A stretch of DNA of 64,000 bases, taken from contig NZ_RYUH01000014.1 of assembly GCF_004155535.1 (NCBI RefSeq), positions 1 through 64,000 of the forward strand, read 5' to 3'. The translations under genes and the position numbers were made by a program. Shown here one piece after another: positions 58,226 through 64,000 of this stretch (its first letter is position 1; each line of letters opens with the position of its first letter). The stretch comes from Bifidobacterium pseudolongum subsp. globosum. Its GTDB lineage: Bacteria > Actinomycetota > Actinomycetes > Actinomycetales > Bifidobacteriaceae. Below the pieces are notes generated by a model. It made no database searches. It had not been told where the DNA came from and saw nothing but the letters and a program-made list of their open reading frames with translations.

Positions 58226-60853
58226 TCACCCATCGATGTCGCCGTTGAGCGACGCGTTGAAGTCGGCGACCATCTTGGTGCGGTGCGAGCTCTCCACGTT
58301 GCCGCTGATCAGGCGCTTGAGCGCGTTGTCGGCGTCCTGGTGCGTGGCGAGCCACTTATCGCCCAGCTCCACGAGCGTCGCCGGATCGGCATAGCTCGGG
58401 TACAGGCCCTCAAGCAACGCCTCGGCCATGTGGAACGTCTTGTGGTTCCAGATCCATTCCGCGGAGTCGAAGTACTCCTTGACATACGGTTCGGCGAGTT
58501 CCTGGCTCGGCGTGGAGGCGAAACCGGAGGCCACGGATTCGAGCTGGCTGTTGGTGAGCACCTCGTCGTGGATCGCCTCGTTCCACGCCCACGCCTTCGC
58601 GTCGGCGGTCGCGCGCGCGGCACGTGCGGCGAGCGCGAACTCGCGGTTCTCCGTGGTGTCCTTCTTCTCGAGCTCCTGCTGGATGTCGGCCTCGTCGATC
58701 GCGTTGATGGACGCGAGCGCGCGGGTCAGCGACCAACGGAAGTTGTTGTCGAGCTCGAGGCCTTCCAACACGAGCGAGCCGTCGAGCAGGCCGCGCACGG
58801 TGTCGGCGAAGAGGCTGTCGCCCTCCACGCCGTAGCTCAGGTAGGCGCTGATGAGCTGGAACTGCATGTCGGAACCCGCGGGCGCCTGCTTCGCCAGATC
58901 GAGCAGCTCCTCCGCGGTACGGCGCGCGATGACGGCGCGGTTCTTCGGGTCGGTGTAGTGCCAGACGGTCGTGGAGAGGCATGCGAGCGCGTAGCGGAAC
59001 GTCGTGGATTCCGTCTCCGTGCTCAACAGCTTGAGCGTCGTGTCGATGAAGTCGCGCGCCGCGAGCTGCGCGTCGCGGGTCATGTCCCACAGCGCGAGCC
59101 AGATGACCGCGCGGGCGAGCGCATCGTCGAAGCGGTACAGGTTCGCCTTGGCGAACGTGAGCGAATCGTCGTCGAAGCGCAACTTCGTGTAGGTCAGGTC
59201 GTCGTCGTTCACAAGCAGGAACTGCGGGCGCGCCTTGCCCACCGCCTCACTCACGTCGGTCTGTTCGCCGCGCACATCGAGCTCGATGCGGTCGGTGCGC
59301 ACGACCTTGCCGGTCGCCTCGTCCTCGTTGTAAAAGCCGACGGCGAGACGGTGGTCACGCAGCACGGGATGGTCGGTCGGCGCGAACTGGTGCAAGGTGA
59401 GCGCGCTGATCGTGCCGTCGTCGTTCGTGTGCAGGTCGGTGGCGATCGTGTTGATGCCGGCCTGCTCAAGCCACTGCTTGCTCCACGTCTTGAGGTCGCG
59501 GCCGGACGTGCCTTCGAGCTCGGCGAGCAGGTCGTCGAGCGTCGCGTTCGAATACGCGTGGCGGTACAGGTAGTGGTTGATGCCCTCGAAGAACTCGTCG
59601 CGGCCCACGTAGGCGACGAGCTGCTTGAGCACGGACGCGCCCTTGGCGTAGGTGATGCCGTCGAAGTTCACGTAGGTGTCGTTGAGGTCGTTGATCGGCG
59701 CGACGATCGGATGGGTCGTGCTCAGCTGGTCCTGGTTGAGCGCCCAGCTCTTCTCGCCGGAGCAGAACGTGGCCCAGGCGTCGTGCCATTCGGTCGCCTC
59801 GGCGGTGGCGAGCGTGGAGGTGAACTCGGCGAATGACTCGTTGAGCCACAGGTCGTTCCACCACTTCATCGTCACGTAGTCGCCGAACCACATGTGCGCG
59901 AGCTCGTGCAGCACGGTCACCACGCGGCGCTCGGCGAGCGCGTCGGTCACCTTCGAGGAGAAGACGTAGGAGTCGCGGATCGTGACCATGCCGATGTTCT
60001 CCATCGCGCCCGCGTTGTATTCCGGCACGTAGATCTGGTCGTACTTCGCGTACGGGTACGGCACGCCCCACGTCTTCGCGTAGAACGCGAAGCCCTTCTT
60101 GGTGATGTCGAACAGGTAGTCCACGTCTTTCGCGAAGTCGTCCTTGAGCGCCTGGCGGCAGTATTGCGCCATCGGGATCGTGCGGCCGTCCTCGTTCTGG
60201 TACGTGGTGTGCCATTCGGCGTACGGGCCGGCGCAGATCGCGGTGAGATACGAGCTCATCGTGGGTGTGGGCGCGAAGGTCCAGCGCTTGGCGTGCTCGG
60301 CGGGCTTGGTGCCGAGCGTGCCGTCGAGCGTCATCCGGTCGGTGTCTTCGGTGCTCTCGACCGGCATGTTCGACGTGACGATCCACGAGCACGGCGCGAG
60401 CACGGAGAAGCGGAACACGGCCTTGAGGTCGGGCTGGTCGAACACGGCGTAGACGCGGCGCGCGTCCGGCACTTCGAACTGCGAATACAGATACACGTTG
60501 CCGTCGGAGGGGTCCACGCTGCGGTGCAGGCCTTCGCCGGTCGTCGAATAGCGGCACACGGCGGTGACGACGACCTCGTTGCGCTCACGCAGGTTGTTGA
60601 GTGCGATGCGGTCGTCGGCGAACACCTCGCCCGGCTCCACGGACTCGCCGTTGAGTGTGACCGACGTCACTTCGTCGGCGATGAGGTCGAGGAACGTGCT
60701 CTCCCCCGCCTTGGCGCCGAACTGGATCGTGGACGTGGAGACGAAGGTCGTGTCGCCTTGCGTCAGGTCGAGGTCCACACTGTAGTGGATGGGGTATTGC
60801 ACGATGGATTTGCGTTCTTCCGCTTCGACGCGGGTCAGATTCGCTCCCGGCAT
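58226..60853 (-). CDS. pepN: Aminopeptidase N (M1 family)
   Basis: An 875-aa M1 metallopeptidase from ATG at 60853 (GAGGAGCCAACT before). The exopeptidase motif is YNAGAMENIGMVTIRD and the zinc site VLHELAHMWFGDYVTMKWWN followed by LNESFAEF (HExxH-x18-E). The C-terminal ERAP1-like helical domain is complete. Cytoplasmic; it removes N-terminal residues from peptides. An upstream extension of the frame overlaps the hairpin after rnj and is not used. Confidence 0.96.
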   Translation of the reverse strand: MPGANLTRVEAEERKSIVQYPIHYSVDLDLTQGDTTFVSTSTIQFGAKAGESTFLDLIADEVTSVTLNGESVEPGEVFADDRIALNNLRERNEVVVTAVCRYSTTGEGLHRSVDPSDGNVYLYSQFEVPDARRVYAVFDQPDLKAVFRFSVLAPCSWIVTSNMPVESTEDTDRMTLDGTLGTKPAEHAKRWTFAPTPTMSSYLTAICAGPYAEWHTTYQNEDGRTIPMAQYCRQALKDDFAKDVDYLFDITKKGFAFYAKTWGVPYPYAKYDQIYVPEYNAGAMENIGMVTIRDSYVFSSKVTDALAERRVVTVLHELAHMWFGDYVTMKWWNDLWLNESFAEFTSTLATAEATEWHDAWATFCSGEKSWALNQDQLSTTHPIVAPINDLNDTYVNFDGITYAKGASVLKQLVAYVGRDEFFEGINHYLYRHAYSNATLDDLLAELEGTSGRDLKTWSKQWLEQAGINTIATDLHTNDDGTISALTLHQFAPTDHPVLRDHRLAVGFYNEDEATGKVVRTDRIELDVRGEQTDVSEAVGKARPQFLLVNDDDLTYTKLRFDDDSLTFAKANLYRFDDALARAVIWLALWDMTRDAQLAARDFIDTTLKLLSTETESTTFRYALACLSTTVWHYTDPKNRAVIARRTAEELLDLAKQAPAGSDMQFQLISAYLSYGVEGDSLFADTVRGLLDGSLVLEGLELDNNFRWSLTRALASINAIDEADIQQELEKKDTTENREFALAARAARATADAKAWAWNEAIHDEVLTNSQLESVASGFASTPSQELAEPYVKEYFDSAEWIWNHKTFHMAEALLEGLYPSYADPATLVELGDKWLATHQDADNALKRLISGNVESSHRTKMVADFNASLNGDIDG

Positions 60854-60921
60854 AGTTGGCTCCTCACTGTCTTCTGTCCTGTTTCCCCGTAGGTTCTTCT
60901 TGATGGTTCTTCCACGCAAAG

Positions 60922-60959
60922 CGCCGGCGCGCACGGTCGGGGACCTGTGCGCGCCGGCG
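60922..60959 (-). terminator. Terminator hairpin downstream of rnj
   Basis: CGCCGGCGCGCAC (60922-60934) pairs with GTGCGCGCCGGCG (60947-60959) in a perfect 13-bp stem, 9 bp after the rnj stop. Confidence 0.7.
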
Positions 60960-60968
60960 TGCCGCCTG

Positions 60969-62885
60969 TTAGTCGGAGTATGTCTCCATGCTCTCCATGT
61001 CGGCCGCGACATCCGCCACAACGGGCACGATCATCGGCTTGCGGTGCAGTTCGCGCGCCACCCAGCTGCCGAGTGTGCGCCGCATGATCTGCTGCAGCTT
61101 GTGCACGTCCTTCGTGCCGCCCATCATCGCGTCCTGCAACTGCTCGATGATCTGGTGGCGCACCTTTTCGAACGACTTCTCGTCTTCGGCCACTGCGTTG
61201 AGATACACCTTAGGCCCCGAGATCACGTCCCTCGCGTCGGTGTCGACGACCGCGAAGCATGAGACGAAGCCTTCGGAACCGAGGATGCGGCGCTTTTCAA
61301 GCTCGTCGTCGGTCAGTTCGCCCACCGAATCGCCGTCCACGTAGATGTAGCCGCATGGCACGGAGCCGACAATCGCGGCCTTGCCGTGGTAGAGGTCGAC
61401 CACGTCGCCGTCTTCGGCGAGCACCACGTTCTCCGGCTCGATGCCGGTCTTGACGGCGATCAGGCCGTTGGCCACGAGGTGGCGGTTCTCACCGTGGATC
61501 GGCATCGCGTTCTTCGGCTTGACGATGTTGTACATGTACAGCAGCTCGCCTTCGTTGCAGTGGCCGGAGACGTGCACGGCCGCGTTGTCGCGGTTGACGA
61601 CGCGCGCGCCGAGCTGCACGAGCTTGTTGATCACCTTGTACACGCCATGCTCGTTGCCGGGGATCAGCGAGCTGGCCAGGATGACCGTGTCGAACTCGTT
61701 GATCGTGATGTCGCGGTGGTTGCCGTCGGCGATGCGGCCGAGCGCGGCCATCGGCTCGCCCTGCGAACCGGTGCACATGTACACAAGCTTGTTGTCGGGG
61801 TAATCCTTGGCCTTCTTCAGGTCGATCACCGTGTCCTCCGGCAGGTGCAGGTAGCCCAAGTCGGCGGCGATGGCCATGTTGCGCACCATCGAACGGCCGA
61901 CGAACACGACCTTGCGGCCGTACTTGTGGGCGGCGTCCACCACCTGCTGCACGCGGTGCACATGGCTCGAGAAGCTCGCCACGATGATCTTGCGCGTGGC
62001 GGTGGCGAACACCTGGTCGAGCGCCGGGCCGATCGAGGTCTCGGGCTTGACGAAGCCGGGCACCTCGGCGTTCGTCGAATCCATCATGAGCAGGTCGATG
62101 CCCTGTTCGCCGAGCTTGCCGAACTCCACGAGGTCGGTGACGCGGTGGTCGAGCGGCAGCTGGTCGAGCTTGATGTCGCCGGTGTCGATGAGCGAGCCGG
62201 CGGGCGTGCGCACGCACACGGCGAGCGCGTCGGGGATCGAGTGGGTCACCGTCACGAATTCGAGGTTGAACGGGCCCACCTTGAGCTTGTCGCGGCCTTC
62301 GACCTGGATCGTCTCGGGCTCGATGTGGTGCTCCTTGCACTTGGCCTCCACAAAGCCGAGCGTCAGCTTGGAGCCGATGAGCGGAATGTCCTTGCGCAGC
62401 TTGAGCAGGTACGGCACGCCGCCGATGTGGTCTTCGTGGCCGTGCGTGAGCACGAGCGCGTCCACCTTGTCGAGGCGGTCCTTGATGTAGTTGAAGTCAG
62501 GCAGGATCAGGTCGACGCCCGGCTGCTCCTCTTCGGGGAAGAGCACGCCGCAGTCGATGAGCAGGATGTGGCCGTTGTATTCGATCACGTTCATGTTGCG
62601 GCCGATTTCGCCAAGGCCGCCGAGCGGCACGATGCGCATCGAGCCCTTGCGGTACTTCGGCGGGGCGATGCGGTTGGTGTCGTTGGTGTCCGATGTGGCG
62701 AGCTTCTTGCCCTTGGCGGCGTTGTCGCCGTACTGCGGCGTGGTGTTGGCGCCCTTGCCGGCGCGCTTGCGCGTGGCAGTGGCTTTGGCGCCCGACTTGG
62801 CCGTCTTCGCGGTGGTCTTGGCGGCCGTCTTCTTCTTCGATCCGCGCACATGTTTGCGCGGCGCTTGTTCTTGTGTTTCTGTCAT
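60969..62885 (-). CDS. rnj: Ribonuclease J
   Basis: A 638-aa metallo-beta-lactamase/beta-CASP ribonuclease starting at 62885. A basic Lys/Ala/Thr-rich extension of about 75 residues (KKKTAAKTTAKTAKSGAKAT), typical of actinobacterial RNase J, precedes the core with RIVPLGGLGEIGRNMNV, the metal motif LTHGHEDHIGGVPYLL and the beta-CASP motifs. It degrades and processes RNA from internal sites and the 5' end. It follows dapA on the same strand, an order known in actinobacteria. Confidence 0.95.
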   Translation of the reverse strand: MTETQEQAPRKHVRGSKKKTAAKTTAKTAKSGAKATATRKRAGKGANTTPQYGDNAAKGKKLATSDTNDTNRIAPPKYRKGSMRIVPLGGLGEIGRNMNVIEYNGHILLIDCGVLFPEEEQPGVDLILPDFNYIKDRLDKVDALVLTHGHEDHIGGVPYLLKLRKDIPLIGSKLTLGFVEAKCKEHHIEPETIQVEGRDKLKVGPFNLEFVTVTHSIPDALAVCVRTPAGSLIDTGDIKLDQLPLDHRVTDLVEFGKLGEQGIDLLMMDSTNAEVPGFVKPETSIGPALDQVFATATRKIIVASFSSHVHRVQQVVDAAHKYGRKVVFVGRSMVRNMAIAADLGYLHLPEDTVIDLKKAKDYPDNKLVYMCTGSQGEPMAALGRIADGNHRDITINEFDTVILASSLIPGNEHGVYKVINKLVQLGARVVNRDNAAVHVSGHCNEGELLYMYNIVKPKNAMPIHGENRHLVANGLIAVKTGIEPENVVLAEDGDVVDLYHGKAAIVGSVPCGYIYVDGDSVGELTDDELEKRRILGSEGFVSCFAVVDTDARDVISGPKVYLNAVAEDEKSFEKVRHQIIEQLQDAMMGGTKDVHKLQQIMRRTLGSWVARELHRKPMIVPVVADVAADMESMETYSD

Positions 62886-62971
62886 GGTGTCTTCGTTTTC
62901 TTCAATAAGTGCCGTCCGCCTATGCGAACGGCAAGGAATCAGTGCGGCCGCGGGCACACGCGGCCATTGTG

Positions 62972-63877
62972 TCACAGCAGACCGGACGCCTTGAGGCCGG
63001 CCTTGACCACGTCGATCTGCTCGGCGCTCGGGCCCACGTTCGGCAGGCGCATCTCGGTGCATTCGAGCAGGCCTCGCACGTTGAGCGCCGCCTTGGCCAT
63101 CACGGCCTGGAAGCCGGTGCCGTTCATCGCGTCGATCGCGGGGGCGATGCGGTTGGCGAGCGCCTGCGCACGGTGCACGTCACCGCAGTCGAAGGCATTC
63201 GCCAGATCGCGCAGCGGACCGGCGGCGGCATGGGCCACGACCGAGATGATGCCCACGGCGCCGATCGAGAGGAACGGCAGGAAAAGCGCGTCGTCGCCCG
63301 AATACCACGTCAGGCCGGTTTCGAGGCGCTTGCGCACGGCGCCGGCGATGTCTCCGGTCGCGTCCTTGACGGCGCACACGTGGTCGAGTTCGGAGATGTG
63401 GCAGTATGTGTCGAGCGCGATGCGCACGCCGGTGCGCCCCGGCACGTCGTAGACGATGATCGGCTTGTCCGCCGACTCGTTGACGGCGCGGTAATGGTAG
63501 AAGATGCCCTGCTGTGAGGGGCGCGAGTAGTACGGGCAGACCACGAGCACCGCGTCGGCGCCCGCTTCCTGCGTCTGTTCGACCATGCGCACGGTGTGCG
63601 CGGTGTCGTTGGAACCGGCGCCGGAGATGACCGGCACATCCACCACGTCCTTGACGGCGCGCACCAGCTCGACCTTTTCGTCCATGTGCGTGGTGGGTGA
63701 TTCGCCGGTCGTGCCGTTGACGACGATGCCGTCCGCGCCGTCGGCCACCAGCTGGCGGGCGATCGTCTGCGCGGCGTCATAATCCACCGCGCCGTCGGAC
63801 TTCATCGGGGTGACCATCGCGGGCAGGATGCGCCCGAACGGGGCTGGGTCAAGAAGGTGCATGGTTCCGTCAGTCAT
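62972..63877 (-). CDS. dapA: 4-hydroxy-tetrahydrodipicolinate synthase
   Basis: A 301-aa (beta/alpha)8 enzyme. GTTGESPTTHMDEKVELV holds the Thr pair, IVYDVPGRTGVRI the active-site Tyr and the Arg of substrate binding, and HVCAVKDATGD the Schiff-base Lys. It condenses pyruvate with aspartate semialdehyde, the first lysine/diaminopimelate-specific step. The last codons of dapB lie 92 bp upstream on the same strand, supporting a dapB-dapA-rnj order. Confidence 0.96.
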   Translation of the reverse strand: MTDGTMHLLDPAPFGRILPAMVTPMKSDGAVDYDAAQTIARQLVADGADGIVVNGTTGESPTTHMDEKVELVRAVKDVVDVPVISGAGSNDTAHTVRMVEQTQEAGADAVLVVCPYYSRPSQQGIFYHYRAVNESADKPIIVYDVPGRTGVRIALDTYCHISELDHVCAVKDATGDIAGAVRKRLETGLTWYSGDDALFLPFLSIGAVGIISVVAHAAAGPLRDLANAFDCGDVHRAQALANRIAPAIDAMNGTGFQAVMAKAALNVRGLLECTEMRLPNVGPSAEQIDVVKAGLKASGLL

Positions 63878-63969
63878 ACGTGCAACGGTACTGTTGGGTT
63901 AGGACGCGCGCGGGGCGATTCACTGCCGGAAAAAGCGTGCGGTGCCGCGCCCCGCGCGCATCCCGCGCG

Positions 63970-64000
63970 TCACAGATCGAGGAATTTGTCGAGCCCGACC
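63970..64000 (-). CDS. dapB: 4-hydroxy-tetrahydrodipicolinate reductase, last codons (partial)
   Basis: The minus-strand end of the window reads VGLDKFLDL and TGA at 63970-63972. This fits the usual C-terminus of DapB, and dapB is expected upstream of dapA in bifidobacteria. Only nine codons are visible. Confidence 0.6.
   Translation of the reverse strand, partial: VGLDKFLDL

Overview
The window looks like Bifidobacterium: a high-GC actinobacterial chromosome with aminopeptidase C, aminopeptidase N, a GCS2-type glutamate-cysteine ligase, the nrdD/nrdG pair, xseA/xseB, def, glmM, RNase J, dapA and a surface protein with SLH-like repeats. The species cannot be fixed from sequence alone. About the first 22 kb is accessory DNA built around two different CRISPR systems; from about 22 kb to the end it is ordinary housekeeping chromosome.

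Positions 1-7955 hold a broken-up type I-E CRISPR array (28-bp repeat, 33-bp spacers, 61-bp period; no I-E cas genes in the window). Groups of 1-9 repeats are separated by 0.4-2.2 kb pieces of temperate-phage head-gene DNA. Every phage piece starts and stops exactly at a repeat border, where a spacer should be. The pieces mainly carry the end of a MuF-type minor-head protein with a C-terminal toxin-like domain (one kind has an HExxH motif), a small overlapping candidate immunity gene, tRNA-like elements, scaffold and capsid. Two unrelated toxin-antitoxin modules (a nucleotidyltransferase pair and HipBA) each sit just beyond degenerate trailer-like repeats, and both have the same 41-bp element upstream.

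Positions 9.6-22.1 kb hold a complete-looking type II-C locus: leader, 46 repeats of 36 bp, then cas2, cas1 and cas9 on the minus strand, then a tracrRNA gene just upstream of cas9 with its own promoter, a 13-bp anti-repeat and a terminator. The anti-repeat and a hairpin after the last repeat both show that the crRNAs are read from the plus strand, towards cas2. The first spacer is split by an IS1249-like element (8-bp target duplication), which is itself split by an IS21-family element (6-bp duplication) exactly at the catalytic Glu codon of its transposase. Positions 1-127 are the end of a second IS21-family copy, also inserted in an IS1249-like transposase gene.

From 22.1 kb the genes are glutamate-cysteine ligase, a giant acyl-CoA dehydratase activase, a membrane-anchored coiled-coil protein, the anaerobic ribonucleotide reductase nrdD-nrdG (with paired NrdR-like boxes), xseA-xseB, a membrane phosphodiesterase, tRNA-Arg(CCT), an Ig-like/SLH-like surface protein, a DUF4391 protein, Ppx/GppA, an aminotransferase, a Gfo/Idh/MocA oxidoreductase, an unrecognised 482-aa protein, a four-gene peptide/amino-acid operon (C45-like hydrolase, pepC, APC permease, S10-like peptidase), def, glmM, two paralogous membrane transglutaminase-like proteins, pepN, rnj, dapA and the last codons of dapB.
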